Positions 18,203 to 27,414 of a DNA stretch of 64,000 nucleotides are shown in pieces. Within the stretch, counting starts at the first letter, position 1. Every line of letters begins with the position of its first letter. Both the position numbers and the translations under genes were made by a program. Location: assembly GCA_016710745.1 (NCBI GenBank), contig JADJVB010000012.1, positions 496,001 to 560,000 of the forward strand. The letters run 5' to 3'. The notes under the pieces were generated by a model. It saw only the letters and a program-made list of their open reading frames with translations. It did no database searches and had not been told where the DNA came from. This DNA comes from Chitinophagaceae bacterium (GTDB taxonomy: Bacteria > Bacteroidota > Bacteroidia > Chitinophagales > Chitinophagaceae).

Positions 18203-18535
18203 GTGACTAAATAATTTGTTGCTTTATAAACGGTAAACTATTAGTATTTACCCGGGGTTGATGTATTTGGCGGTTATAGATAACCGCTCACTTAAACGCT
18301 CTTTTCACATTTTTTCTTCTTCCCGAATTTATATATTTTGTTTTTAGACAATTCAGGAAAAGCTCGTGTTATTGCGGGTAGTTTTTATTTACCAGGTATA
18401 TGATGCTTTATATCAGGATCAGAACAAATCAGTTTACCAAAGGCTTGCTTACATTTCACTAAAATACCGGGCAATTAGATTCACTAAGAGGCAACCTTTT
18501 AGATAGATAATTCGATTACTTATAAAACATCGTTT
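18203..18535. other. intergenic region between adhesin and SprB lipoprotein
   Basis: 333 bases, A/T-rich, no credible ORF. A small hairpin GCGGTTATAGATAACCGC at 18270-18287 may be a weak terminator for the adhesin gene, without a T tract. Near 18330 the sequence TTTATATATTTTG is a loose -7-like match. Nothing further is visible before ATG 18536. Confidence 0.4.
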
Positions 18536-19846
18536 ATGAAAAAAATAGTTACCTACGTCAGCATTGCATCATTTTTGTTGATTTTTACTGAGTTGGGCTG
18601 CAGCAAAAGCAGTACCTCTACCCCTGCTCCCACGAATCCCTGCGCAGGCGTTACCATTACGGTAACCGGTACTACCACACCAACCTCAACACCAACGGCT
18701 TCCAATGGCAGTATTGCTGCGACCGCCTCTGGCAGTGCTGGATTAACTTTTAGCCTCAACGGCGGAACAGCACAGGCTTCCGGAACTTTTACCGGTTTAG
18801 CCGCCGGAAGCTATACCATAACGGCAAAAAATTCCAGTGGATGTTCCGGTACTCAAAGTTTTACTGTAACGTCTACGCCTTGCCCTGCTATTACCGTTAC
18901 AGCTACTGTAACCCAAACCGCAAGTCCTGTTGCTACCACTGGATCCATTGCAGCTATCGGAGCAGGCAGCACCGGCTTCACTTATAATATAAATGGGGGT
19001 GCTTTCCAGGCTAGTGGCACTTTTTCTAATCTGGGTGTAGGTAGCTATACCATAACTGCAAAAGATGCCCTTGGTTGCACCGGTTCAAACTCATTTACCG
19101 TTACTGCGGCGGGTTGTGCCACGATTACGCTAACCTCAACGCCAACGAACACTTCTGGTCCAACGGCAACCAATGGCAGTATTGTAGCCTCAGCAACCGG
19201 TGGACTGGCTCCATATACCTACAGCAAAGACGGAGGTGCCAGTTTTCAGGCGTCGGGTACATTCAACAACCTGGCTACCGGTACTTATCCCGTGGTTGCA
19301 AAAGATTTTAACGGATGTTTAAGTAATACGGCAAGTACAACGGTTGCGTTTACCTGTCCAACCATAACTGCCAATGCGTCCACAACCAATACCATTAAAT
19401 GCGAAACAAATAATGGCATGATAACCATAACCGCCAGCGGCAGCAGCGGCTTTATGTACAATTTAAATGGCGGCACTTTTCAACCTTCAAATATTTTTAC
19501 CGGCCTGGGAGCAGCTAACTATACATTTAGTGCGAGAGATGGTAATGGATGTACGCAAAGCGGAAATACAACAGTTAGCCAGGCACCCGCAGGCTCATTG
19601 TTTTTAGCCGTGAAAGCGGTGTTGGCAACAAACTGCGCTATTCCCGGTTGCCATTTATCACCGGCACCACAAAACGGATTGGATTTTACGGATGACTGCA
19701 CCATTGTTGGACAGGGATTACGCATCAAAGCCAGGGCAGTTGATGCAAATCCTTCACAGATGCCGCCAACAGGGCCACCGCTATCGGCTGGTGATAAACA
19801 AAAAATTGTTGATTGGATCAACGCCGGCGGAAAACATAATAACTAA
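18536..19846 (+). CDS. SprB-repeat lipoprotein with C-terminal cytochrome c-like domain
   Basis: A 436-residue predicted lipoprotein (Cys22 after TELG). A short Ser/Thr/Pro linker is followed by four beta repeats of about 80 residues of SprB type; each has a TVT(A/G)T strand, a GSI(A/V)A strand, a GTF-x-NLxxGxYTITAKD strand and a C-x-G pattern. The last 80 residues are different: NCAIPGCH gives a CX4CH motif (Cys367, Cys372, His373), and MPPTGPPLS puts a Met at 409 before the helix KQKIVDWINAG. That order (heme motif, distal Met, Trp-Ile-x-x-Gly helix) is that of small c-type cytochromes. Heme binding is inferred, since the usual motif is CXXCH. First of four genes that belong together. Confidence 0.82.
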   Translation: MKKIVTYVSIASFLLIFTELGCSKSSTSTPAPTNPCAGVTITVTGTTTPTSTPTASNGSIAATASGSAGLTFSLNGGTAQASGTFTGLAAGSYTITAKNSSGCSGTQSFTVTSTPCPAITVTATVTQTASPVATTGSIAAIGAGSTGFTYNINGGAFQASGTFSNLGVGSYTITAKDALGCTGSNSFTVTAAGCATITLTSTPTNTSGPTATNGSIVASATGGLAPYTYSKDGGASFQASGTFNNLATGTYPVVAKDFNGCLSNTASTTVAFTCPTITANASTTNTIKCETNNGMITITASGSSGFMYNLNGGTFQPSNIFTGLGAANYTFSARDGNGCTQSGNTTVSQAPAGSLFLAVKAVLATNCAIPGCHLSPAPQNGLDFTDDCTIVGQGLRIKARAVDANPSQMPPTGPPLSAGDKQKIVDWINAGGKHNN

Positions 19847-19889
19847 ATGGCAGGCCTATTCTGCAACCCGAAATCGTAAACAGCTGATC

Positions 19890-20306
19890 ATGAATAAATT
19901 TGTTGCGGGAATTATTGTACTTGCCATAGCCGGGGGCATCTATGCTTACCTGGAATATAACCGAAAACCTGCGGACCTGAAGAATAAAAAAGCAGCAGCA
20001 CAGGTCACGGCAAAGGAATTGATATTACTGTACACCAATTATGAAGATTCGGCCAACAGGAAGTATTTAGGTAAGGTGGTTGAAGTATCGGGTACGATAA
20101 TACGAATTACAAATCAACCCGACAGCCTGGTTAATATTTTACTTGGCGACAGTAGTTTGCTTTCGGGCGTAAGCTGCCAGATAGATAGTAAGCATATCAA
20201 CGAAACGAAAATGCATCGTATCGGTGAGTCCTTGGTTATCCGGGGTTATTGTACCGGTTTTTTAATGGACATAGAGCTTAACCGTTGTGTTTTTGTTAAA
20301 CAATAA
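19890..20306 (+). CDS. membrane-anchored OB-fold (tRNA_anti-like) protein
   Basis: A 138-residue protein. I chose ATG 19890 rather than the longer frame from 19692, because that upstream part overlaps the preceding gene and 19890 gives a clean hydrophobic N-terminus (about residues 4-20), probably a signal anchor. The rest fits the tRNA_anti-like OB-fold family: KELILLYTNYEDSANRKYLGKVVEVSGTI followed by strands with VNILLGD and VIRGYCTGF. Such domains in envelope proteins bind unknown ligands. The start lies 43 bases after the cytochrome lipoprotein and the stop is 18 bases before the YceI gene, so the genes are likely co-transcribed. Confidence 0.75.
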   Translation: MNKFVAGIIVLAIAGGIYAYLEYNRKPADLKNKKAAAQVTAKELILLYTNYEDSANRKYLGKVVEVSGTIIRITNQPDSLVNILLGDSSLLSGVSCQIDSKHINETKMHRIGESLVIRGYCTGFLMDIELNRCVFVKQ

Positions 20307-20324
20307 ACCCAAATTACCAGCGTC

Positions 20325-20882
20325 ATGAATAAAAAGATAGGCTTAGGTTTTTTATGGTTAACCATATCATTTACGGCTGTTGCTCAAAAAAAAATATTTA
20401 CAAAAAACGGTATTATCTCGTTTACTTCTGAAACACGAATTGAAAAAATAAAAGCGATCAACAAAAAAGCGCTGGCCGTTATTGATCTCGAGCATAATAA
20501 AATAGAATTTGCGGTACTGATCGGGGGTTTCGAATTCAAAAAAGCATTGATGCAGGAGCATTTCAACGAAAACTATCTCGAAAGTGACAAATTTCCGAAA
20601 GCCTTGTTCAAAGGCAGTTTCAACCAACCCAATGTATCGATTTCCATAAACGAAAATAAAACGCAGCGTATTCAGGTTCAGGGAAACCTTACCCTGCATG
20701 GTGTAACAAAAGAAATAGCCATTTTTGCTATCATCACGGTCAAAAACAAAATTATCAGTGCCCAGGCCGATTTTTCTGTCTTGTTGACAGATTATGATAT
20801 CAAAGTGCCTTCTGTAGTTTCCGAAAATATCAACAAAGAAGTTCAAATAAATGTAAACGTTCCCTCATTCTCTGAAATGTGA
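20325..20882 (+). CDS. YceI-family periplasmic protein
   Basis: A 185-residue exported protein with a signal peptide ending near residue 20 (AVAQ). The body is a YceI-like lipocalin beta-barrel: FTSETRIEKIKAIN, IEFAVLIGGFEFKKALMQEHFNENYLESDKFPKALF-type spacing (an alpha helix with the conserved L-M-x-x-H-F-N-E-x-Y and E-S-x-x-F-P) and LTLHGVTKEI. YceI proteins bind isoprenoid or other lipid-like molecules and often lie beside cytochromes. Here it is third in the run, 18 bases after the OB-fold gene and 8 bases before the DUF5777 gene. The ligand is unknown. Confidence 0.87.
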   Translation: MNKKIGLGFLWLTISFTAVAQKKIFTKNGIISFTSETRIEKIKAINKKALAVIDLEHNKIEFAVLIGGFEFKKALMQEHFNENYLESDKFPKALFKGSFNQPNVSISINENKTQRIQVQGNLTLHGVTKEIAIFAIITVKNKIISAQADFSVLLTDYDIKVPSVVSENINKEVQINVNVPSFSEM

Positions 20883-20889
20883 TTTCGAT

Positions 20890-21777
20890 ATGAAAAAAAT
20901 GCTAACCGCTTTTTTCGCAGTCTTGTCTTTATATTACGCGCAGGCACAGGACAGCACCAGTCTTTTAAAAGACATCGGGTTAAAACCGGATGATTATCAA
21001 GTTACGGGTACTTTCAAATCTACCCGGGTGATCAATGCACACTCAACCGAGATGCTGCCAAAAGGTGTACTTGATGTAAGGATCATGCATCGTTTTGGTG
21101 TGGTTAAAAATGGATTTAAAGATCTTTTTGGTATAGATAACGCCAGTATGCGCCTTAGTTTCGACTATGGAATCTGCGACCGGTTGATGATCGGTATAGG
21201 CAGAAGTACGATACTCAAAGACCTGGATATTTTTGCCAAGGCCAGGGTTTTGCAGCAAACATCCGGTGGCGAAAAAAGAATGCCTGTTACCCTGTTGCTT
21301 GCGGCAGGTTATATTGTCACCACGCAGGAATCATTTGCCAACCCAAAACCAGATTTTGGCGACCGGTCATCTTTTTTTGTGCAGGTTATAGCAGGGAGAA
21401 AATTCAGCCGGAATTTTTCGATGCAAATTAGTCCGCTGCTAGTGCATAATAATGCAACGCTTAATCCCGATGATGATAAAAATATAATTGGTCTCGGTGG
21501 CGGCCTGCGTTATAAAGTAAGCAAACGCGTGGCGCTAATGCTCGACTATCATTATGCCATTGGTGTTTTAGATGCGGCCATAACCAACCCATTATCTTTT
21601 GGCGTAGATATTGAAACAGGCGGACATGTATTTCAATTACATATTTCCAACGCCACAAGCATGAACGAAAAAGGATACCTGACGCAAACTACCGGTGAAT
21701 TTTTTAAGGGAGATATCCGGATCGGGTTCAATTTATCACGGGTATTTACTATTGGCAAAAGGAAAAAGAAATGGTAA
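20890..21777 (+). CDS. DUF5777-family outer-membrane barrel
   Basis: A 295-residue protein with a signal peptide ending at AQAQ (about residue 19). It matches DUF5777, with IKD-like IGLKPDDYQVTGTFKSTRVINAHSTE, then amphipathic strands (ALMLDYHYAIG, VFQLHISNATSMNEKG) to a final FNLSRVFTIGKR. A role as an outer-membrane barrel is inferred from alternating polar and hydrophobic strands. The family is regularly next to YceI and c-type cytochrome genes in Bacteroidota, as here. Last of the four-gene set; about 120 bases separate it from the next gene. Confidence 0.8.
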   Translation: MKKMLTAFFAVLSLYYAQAQDSTSLLKDIGLKPDDYQVTGTFKSTRVINAHSTEMLPKGVLDVRIMHRFGVVKNGFKDLFGIDNASMRLSFDYGICDRLMIGIGRSTILKDLDIFAKARVLQQTSGGEKRMPVTLLLAAGYIVTTQESFANPKPDFGDRSSFFVQVIAGRKFSRNFSMQISPLLVHNNATLNPDDDKNIIGLGGGLRYKVSKRVALMLDYHYAIGVLDAAITNPLSFGVDIETGGHVFQLHISNATSMNEKGYLTQTTGEFFKGDIRIGFNLSRVFTIGKRKKKW

Positions 21778-21896
21778 ATTATTTGCGGACTGTATTTTTA
21801 TTGTTGAACATTAGCCGGCTCAGTGGCAAGGATATTATACAACATGTATCTAAAACTTTGAATTTTTGTATATTCGCTGACAAAAAAAACAACATC

Positions 21897-22726
21897 ATGA
21901 AAAAATTATTTTTAGTATTAAATGCTGCGTTACTATTCTCTGTGGCAAACAGTCAGTCGTTAACCACACCTCAACCCTCACCTTCAACCACCATAAAACA
22001 GAATTTTGCACTCGGCTCCATTGAATTAAATTATAGCCGGCCCGGTAAAAAAGGCAGAAAGATCATGGGTGGACTGGTGCCTTTTGATAAAGTTTGGCGC
22101 ACCGGCGCAAATTCCGCCACTACCCTTACTTTTAGCGATGATGTTAGTATAGGTGGCAAGGAAGTAAAAAAGGGAAATATGGTTTGCTTACCATACCCGG
22201 TGCCCAAAAATGGACGATCATTATTTCCAAGGATGACAACGTGAGCAATCCTGCCGATTATAAGTCCGAAAATGACGTGGTTCGCGTAGAGGCCGACGTG
22301 GTTGCCATGCCGTTTAATATCGAAACCTTTACCATTGGCTTCAGCGATATTAATAATAGCAGTTGTAATATAGGTTTGATGTGGGAGAATACCTATGTTC
22401 AGTTTCCGGTTACATCCGGCACCGATGAAAAAGTGATGAAGCAGATCGATAATCTCATGAACAAGGATAACAAGCCTTATTATAATGCTGCTGCTTATTA
22501 TTATGATAACGGCAAGGATAAGAAGCAGGCATTGGCCTGGGTAACCAAAGCTGTTGAAACCAACAAGGAAGCATTTTGGATGTTTATGCTGAAGGCCAGG
22601 CTGCATAAAGACCTGGGCGACAAAACGGCCAGTAAAGCTGCCGCCAATACCGTTATTGAGTTGGCTACAAAAGCTAAAAATGATGACTATATTAAAATGG
22701 CTACTGATTTGATAGCCGGTTTATAA
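21897..22726 (+). pseudogene. DUF2911 protein with C-terminal helical repeat region, frameshifted
   Basis: Exported protein of about 276 residues if repaired. The first frame starts at ATG 21897 with a signal peptide (ending VANSQS) and reads the DUF2911 N-terminus: IELNYSRPGKKGRKIMGGLVPFD and WRTGANSATTL. At GGAAATATGG (22173-22182) the frame breaks; adding one T gives KGNYGLLTIPG, exactly the family pattern, and continues in the -1 frame with QKWTIIISKD to the stop at 22726. The C-terminal part (after about residue 175) is helical and TPR-like. The function of DUF2911 is unknown. A shorter intact paralogue is at 32113. A longer upstream start at 21771 was rejected, because it lacks a signal peptide. 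Confidence 0.83.
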
Positions 22727-22744
22727 TTCATGCTGAATCAATTG

Positions 22745-22772
22745 AAAAACGTCCCTTATTGGGGCGTTTTTT
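22745..22772 (+). terminator. intrinsic terminator after the DUF2911 gene
   Basis: AAAACGTCCC (22746-22755) pairs with GGGGCGTTTT (22761-22770) around the loop TTATT, and the T run continues to 22772. It separates the upstream genes from the DUF481 gene. Confidence 0.85.
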
Positions 22773-22877
22773 ATTGGGCACCGGTAACGGCCAGGGCAGG
22801 AATGTGAAACAATATTGTTACCGGCATACCAATATGATCAATTTTTTTTTATATTGTATTACCAAACGATCTGCAGC

Positions 22878-23642
22878 ATGATGGCGAAACAAGTATTACC
22901 TGTATTGTTTATTCTTTTTTACCTGATGGTGTCATTCAGCAGCGGCGGGCAAATTGTGAACATGGAAAACCATCGGTATGTAACCGATACCGTTGGTTGG
23001 GCTGGCAGCGTGGGTGGCGATGTGGCACTGTCCAATTATGGTCAAAAGGTATTTTCAGTTAATGCCAATGCCCATGTTCAATTTAAATCGAACAAAAGCC
23101 TATACCTGCTTATGGGTGAATACGGCTTTTTAAAAGGTGATGACCAGTCGTTTGTTGATTTTGGATTTCTTCATTTCAGGTATAATTATAAAGTGAACAG
23201 GATACTCAGATGGGAGGCATTTACCCAGCTTCAGCAAAATGTGATCACTAAAATAGAGTTCCGTTATCTGATCGGCACCGGCCCAAGGCTCAAACTGCTG
23301 GAAACGCAAAAACTCAAATTGTATTTCGGCTCCCTGCCCATGTTTGAAATTGAAAAAGAAAGAGACAGGCCCGATCAAATCCAGGACTGGCGCATCAGTA
23401 ATTATCTTTCCATTACCTGGTTGCCCAATACCCAAACCAGCATTTCATCTACCGTGTATTACCAACCGGTTTTGTTTGATATCGCCGACTACAGGCTGTT
23501 AAATCAGTTATCCTGTAAGATCGCAGCTAGTAAAAAGGTCGCCGTAGCCATTAAATGGAATTATCAATTTGATGCTTCACCGGCAGCTGGCGTACCATTG
23601 GAAACGTACAACTTTAGTACCGGTGTAGAAATCGGCTTATAA
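22878..23642 (+). CDS. DUF481-like outer-membrane beta-barrel protein
   Basis: I chose the ATG pair at 22878-22883 (the longer frame from 22815 has no signal). The protein is then 254 residues with a signal peptide (VLFILFYLMVSFSSG). The mature part is a run of amphipathic beta strands: SVNANAHVQFKSNKSLYLLMGEYGFLKG, RWEAFTQLQQNVITKIEFRYLIGTGPRLKL is spread over several strands, and it ends with FSTGVEIGL. This is the pattern of DUF481 (YdiY-like) outer-membrane proteins, function unknown. It converges with the gene at 23659 with a 16-base gap. Confidence 0.68.
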   Translation: MMAKQVLPVLFILFYLMVSFSSGGQIVNMENHRYVTDTVGWAGSVGGDVALSNYGQKVFSVNANAHVQFKSNKSLYLLMGEYGFLKGDDQSFVDFGFLHFRYNYKVNRILRWEAFTQLQQNVITKIEFRYLIGTGPRLKLLETQKLKLYFGSLPMFEIEKERDRPDQIQDWRISNYLSITWLPNTQTSISSTVYYQPVLFDIADYRLLNQLSCKIAASKKVAVAIKWNYQFDASPAAGVPLETYNFSTGVEIGL

Positions 23643-23658
23643 AAAATAAGGAGCCTGT

Positions 23659-24567
23659 TTATTTCGCAACAACTATATCAATTACCTGCGTTTTATCACC
23701 ACTATCCCAGCGGTACCGAACAAAGTAGCCGTCGGCTTTTTCTGATTTGCGTTTATAGGGAATATTTAGTGTGCAATTTACACTTCCGCCCTCCATACCC
23801 CCATTCACTTTTTTTAGTAAGATCTCTTTTACGGGTATCTCTTTATAATTACGGTCGTATACCCAAAATCGTTCTTTGCCCTGTAACATGCCGATGATAT
23901 CGGTACCGTCAATTTTTGAAATTTCGAGCTTTAGGTAAGCCTTATCCGTTTTTGGATTGATTGTAGTATCAATGGATATTGTCAAACTCCTGGCCGTTAA
24001 ATCCGTAGCCATAAATATTGATCCGGGCGGCGATTTCAGGGTTTTGACTGCATTGGTTAACCAGATCACTTCACGCGGGTAGGATATGCTGACCGGGTAT
24101 TCGAGCCTTAATTGCTTTTTGCTCTTTAGGTCATAAAAACGCATCATGATGGTACATTCCGAATTGGGTTGAACCAGTCCTTCGGCTATGCGGAATTTCA
24201 GGCTTAGCATTTTTAGTTTCTGTGCGGTAAAACCTCCTTTTGCGTAGGACGATAAAAGATTGGAATCGGAAAGCAGCACTTTGCCTTTATTTGAAACCAG
24301 CGTATACTCCGCACCGGCAAAAACAAGTTTCTTTTTATCAGCCGTAAAACCGGTTGGCTGCTCAATGCTGAGTTCAATATCCTGGTCCAGCGGAACCCGA
24401 TTTCCATAGAGTTGTTTACCCCCTATTTTAAACGCAATTGACTTTGCCCAAACGCCTTCGTCGAAATAACGAATGCCGGTAAGCGGCATGATGCCACTTT
24501 TTTGAGCTGTGCTCATTTGCCAACTGCACAAACAACTTGTTGCAATAATAATCGATCGTTTGATCAT
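23659..24567 (-). CDS. exported protein of unknown function
   Basis: A 302-residue protein with a signal peptide (SCLCSWQMSTAQ, to about residue 21). No family is recognised. The mature part looks all-beta, possibly two or three Ig-like domains, with strands such as AIAFKIGG, YTLVSNKGKVLL and YFVRYRWDSGD. The start at 24567 lies 51 bases after the end of the phosphodiesterase gene on the same strand, so the two could be in one transcript; both would act outside the cytoplasm. Confidence 0.68.
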   Translation of the reverse strand: MIKRSIIIATSCLCSWQMSTAQKSGIMPLTGIRYFDEGVWAKSIAFKIGGKQLYGNRVPLDQDIELSIEQPTGFTADKKKLVFAGAEYTLVSNKGKVLLSDSNLLSSYAKGGFTAQKLKMLSLKFRIAEGLVQPNSECTIMMRFYDLKSKKQLRLEYPVSISYPREVIWLTNAVKTLKSPPGSIFMATDLTARSLTISIDTTINPKTDKAYLKLEISKIDGTDIIGMLQGKERFWVYDRNYKEIPVKEILLKKVNGGMEGGSVNCTLNIPYKRKSEKADGYFVRYRWDSGDKTQVIDIVVAK

Positions 24568-24618
24568 AGATAATTAATTAATCAAATTGAATAAGGAACA
24601 ATATAGCAATGAAATTGA

Positions 24619-25872
24619 TCATTTTACTATTTCTTTCAACGTTTTTGGATCACCGTCAATTTTTTCGGTTATCTGTAGCCCCAATAATTGGCAAATCAAC
24701 GGATACACCTGAATATTTTCAAACGGGGCAATACTGATCCCTTCTTTAATCTGCGGGCCCCAACTGTAAAAAACAGCGTGCATATCTTTAATTGCCGGGT
24801 CAAAGCCATGTTCACCCGGCCAGATCCGGCTATTATTTTTGCTGAATACTTTGGGATGGTTAACGGTTATTAAAATATCGCCGATGCGATTGTATTTGTC
24901 GTCGGGTTTGCTGTAGTGCCATTTGGCCGGGATATCTTCTTTTAGGTACACCTTAAATCCGTTCTCCTGGCTTTTTAGTAACTGATAGGTAGGTATTATA
25001 AACTTTGCCTGACGGGCGTACAGGTTCAAACTGGTACTGCCACCCCGCACAATAAAACGGTTAGTGTCGATCAAACGGGTGATATTTATACCCGAAACCG
25101 TATCAACAGCCGTCATGCCATGATCGGCCAAAAAAATAAAATTAACGGGTAAGCCCAGCACCTGCACTTTACTGGTAAGCCGTCCGATGGCCCGGTCAAC
25201 AAACTGAACAGCTGAATCTGTTTCCGGGGCATCAGGCCCAAAGCGGTGGCCGGCATGATCAACTTCACTCATATAGAAACTGATAAAATGCGGTCGAACC
25301 GCTTCGGGCAGTTGTAACCAGTCAATGACTTTATCGATCCGGTAATTGATACCTGTTTGGTCATCAAATTTATACCAATAGGTTGGATAGGTATGTTGAA
25401 TGGGTGCCTCGGTACCCACAAAATGATAAGATGCGGTCACCATCTCCTGCTTTTCGGCCAATACCCATATCGGTGTTCCGCCATACCAACTTGCATCTTC
25501 CACCGCGCTGCGTTTGGAAATTTTATAGGTATCCTTCCGTTTACGGTCATAAAATTCATTATGTACAATGCCGTGATGTGCCGGGTATAAACCGGTGGCA
25601 ATACTGTAATGATTCGGAAAGGTTTTACTGGGAAAGGCAGGGATCATACTTTCCGCTCTTACGCCGCCTGCACTCAGCCGAAGCAGATTTTGGGCACTGA
25701 ATTTTTCGGCATAATCATAACGAAAACCATCGGCTGAAATAAGAATCACATAGGGTTTATTGAGCTGGCTGGTTGCGTTCTTTCTGTTCTTTTCAATATG
25801 TTGAATAGTATCCTGAGAATATACTGATGCTGTGGTAATAAAAACCAGAAATAATAACAACATGTTGCGCAT
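24619..25872 (-). CDS. exported alkaline phosphatase-superfamily phosphodiesterase (NPP type)
   Basis: A 417-residue enzyme of the nucleotide pyrophosphatase/phosphodiesterase group. A signal peptide spans residues 4-18 (ending SVYSQ). The metal Asp lies in VILISADGFRYDY (about 41-53), the nucleophile Thr in FPSKTFPNHYS (about 79-90), and downstream metal residues in SEVDHAGHRFGP and FLADHGMT; a last His is in PGEHGFD. All residues expected for two zinc ions are present. It probably hydrolyses phosphodiester bonds of nucleotides or lipids in the periplasm. The gene follows tRNA-Thr on the same strand; a loose -7 box TATCTTTA sits upstream. Confidence 0.9.
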   Translation of the reverse strand: MRNMLLLFLVFITTASVYSQDTIQHIEKNRKNATSQLNKPYVILISADGFRYDYAEKFSAQNLLRLSAGGVRAESMIPAFPSKTFPNHYSIATGLYPAHHGIVHNEFYDRKRKDTYKISKRSAVEDASWYGGTPIWVLAEKQEMVTASYHFVGTEAPIQHTYPTYWYKFDDQTGINYRIDKVIDWLQLPEAVRPHFISFYMSEVDHAGHRFGPDAPETDSAVQFVDRAIGRLTSKVQVLGLPVNFIFLADHGMTAVDTVSGINITRLIDTNRFIVRGGSTSLNLYARQAKFIIPTYQLLKSQENGFKVYLKEDIPAKWHYSKPDDKYNRIGDILITVNHPKVFSKNNSRIWPGEHGFDPAIKDMHAVFYSWGPQIKEGISIAPFENIQVYPLICQLLGLQITEKIDGDPKTLKEIVK

Positions 25873-25924
25873 ACCAGATGTGTTTACATAAAGATAGGTT
25901 TAGTTAAAGAAACTGACCTGTTTG

Positions 25925-25997
25925 AGCCAACTATCGGACTTGAACCGACGACCCTTTCATTACGAATGAAATGCTCTACCAGCTGAGCTAAGTTGGC
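25925..25997 (-). tRNA. tRNA-Thr (anticodon CGT)
   Basis: On the minus strand a 73-base cloverleaf: acceptor GCCAACT pairs with AGTTGGC, discriminator T; the D arm is GCTC/GAGC; the anticodon stem TTTCA/TGAAA holds loop TTCGTAA with anticodon CGT (complement of 25962-25964); the T arm has GTCGG/CCGAT with TTCAAGT. It reads threonine codon ACG. No CCA encoded. Confidence 0.95.
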
Positions 25998-26006
25998 TTG
26001 AGAACT

Positions 26007-26014
26007 GAAAGTTA
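26007..26014 (-). promoter_or_regulatory. candidate -7 box for tRNA-Thr
   Basis: The minus strand reads TAACTTTC, one mismatch from TAnnTTTG, about 10 bases before the tRNA 5' end. The -33 position is not a good match (the nearest TTG gives too short a spacer), so the call rests on the -7 alone. Confidence 0.35.
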
Positions 26015-26133
26015 CAAAATGATTTTTCAATTTTACCCGTTGTTTACCTGTATCGAATAATTTCTTAATCAAACCTATATTGTTCTGTATTTTGCTGTAT
26101 CTTATTGGCAGATTAAGTCAAATACAATTAACG

Positions 26134-27414
26134 ATGTACAACAGGAAAAAATTTCTTCAACAATTTGGAACAGGAATGCTGTTTACCGGATTGCCTGTAT
26201 TGACCAAAGCCGGGGATTTATCCATGGTGAATGTTGAACCAAATGATTTTTCAGGAGAAGGCGCCCCGGATGATGAAAAATTCTGGAAACGCATTGCCCG
26301 AAAATATTATGATGTGTCAACGGATTATATCAACCTCGAAAATGGATATTACGGCGTACAGCCTAAACCGGTACTGCAGGCTTTTCAAAAAAACATGATT
26401 GTTGCCAATAAAGAGGCATCCAGGTTTGCAAGACAGGATTACCCGGGGATTGCAAAGAAAGTGAAACAGGAATTAGCTGATTTTCTGGAAGTTTCTGAAG
26501 ATGAGATCATCATCACCCGCAATGCCACCGAAGCTTTGAATATCGCGATACAGGGCTATCCGTTTAAGGCAGGTGATGAAGTACTGTTGAACCAGCTCGA
26601 CTATTTCAGCATGATTGAAGCTTTCAGGATGCTGGAGAAAAGAGGACAAATCGGGGTAAAGGCCTTTGACATGCCCCTGTTACCGGCAACCGAAGATGAA
26701 ATAGTGGACATTTACCGGAAACAGATCACTGAAAAAACAAGGGTTATCCTGCTTACGCATGTGTCGAACATCAATGGCTTGATCGTGCCGGTTGCAAAAA
26801 TTGCTGCCATGGCCAGGGAAAAAGGAATTGACACGATCACTGACTCAGCACACGCATTGGGACAAATAAAATTCAATCTGCCGCAATTGGGATCCCACTT
26901 TGTGGGACTTAACCTGCACAAATGGATTGGCAACCCTATAGGAGCAGGTGTACTTTATATTAAGAAGGAAAGGATAAAGGAAATGAAGCCTTTATTTGGT
27001 GATGTTAACCATCGTGAAGAAAGTATCGATAAACTGGCTCATTTTGGTACCACACCATTTGCGGTGATCATGACCATCCCCGACAGTTTAGCTTTTCACC
27101 GGATGTTGGGTATCGAACGCATTCAACAACGGTTACATTATCTTAAAATGATCTGGACCGATGCGTTACGCGACATGCCGGCTGTTGAGCTGGTAACACC
27201 AACTGCGCCAAATTTATCGGGTGCTATCGCTTCTTTCAGGCTGGCCAATAAAACAGCTACAGAAATTGCCGAATACCTGAATACACAACATCAGATCTTT
27301 ACCGTTGGCCGTGTATTGGGCAAGCAGAGTTGTGTACGGGTAACTCCGTCGGTTTATAACACGGCTGATGATGTTAAAAAAATGGCTGCCGCCGTTAAAG
27401 CATATATAGCTTGA
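26134..27414 (+). CDS. exported class V aminotransferase-fold PLP enzyme
   Basis: I chose ATG 26134 (the longer frame from 26080 lacks support). It encodes 426 residues starting MYNRKKFLQQFGTGMLF, which resembles an export signal with a single Arg-Lys pair, followed by a linker. The catalytic fold is that of class V aminotransferases and isopenicillin N epimerase-like proteins: TRNATEALNIAIQGYPF in the cofactor region, DSAHALGQ with the cofactor Asp, and the PLP lysine in NLHKWIGNPIGAGVLY. The length and motif order are normal. Similar proteins in this phylum are exported. The substrate is unknown, and a racemase or desulfurase role cannot be ruled out. Confidence 0.85.
   Translation: MYNRKKFLQQFGTGMLFTGLPVLTKAGDLSMVNVEPNDFSGEGAPDDEKFWKRIARKYYDVSTDYINLENGYYGVQPKPVLQAFQKNMIVANKEASRFARQDYPGIAKKVKQELADFLEVSEDEIIITRNATEALNIAIQGYPFKAGDEVLLNQLDYFSMIEAFRMLEKRGQIGVKAFDMPLLPATEDEIVDIYRKQITEKTRVILLTHVSNINGLIVPVAKIAAMAREKGIDTITDSAHALGQIKFNLPQLGSHFVGLNLHKWIGNPIGAGVLYIKKERIKEMKPLFGDVNHREESIDKLAHFGTTPFAVIMTIPDSLAFHRMLGIERIQQRLHYLKMIWTDALRDMPAVELVTPTAPNLSGAIASFRLANKTATEIAEYLNTQHQIFTVGRVLGKQSCVRVTPSVYNTADDVKKMAAAVKAYIA

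Noticed and set aside
20367..20846. 159-codon minus-strand frame opposite the YceI gene
   Set aside because: The YceI barrel motifs are clearly on the plus strand.
22031..22606. 191-codon minus-strand frame opposite the broken DUF2911 gene
   Set aside because: The DUF2911 motifs are on the plus strand on both sides of the frame break.
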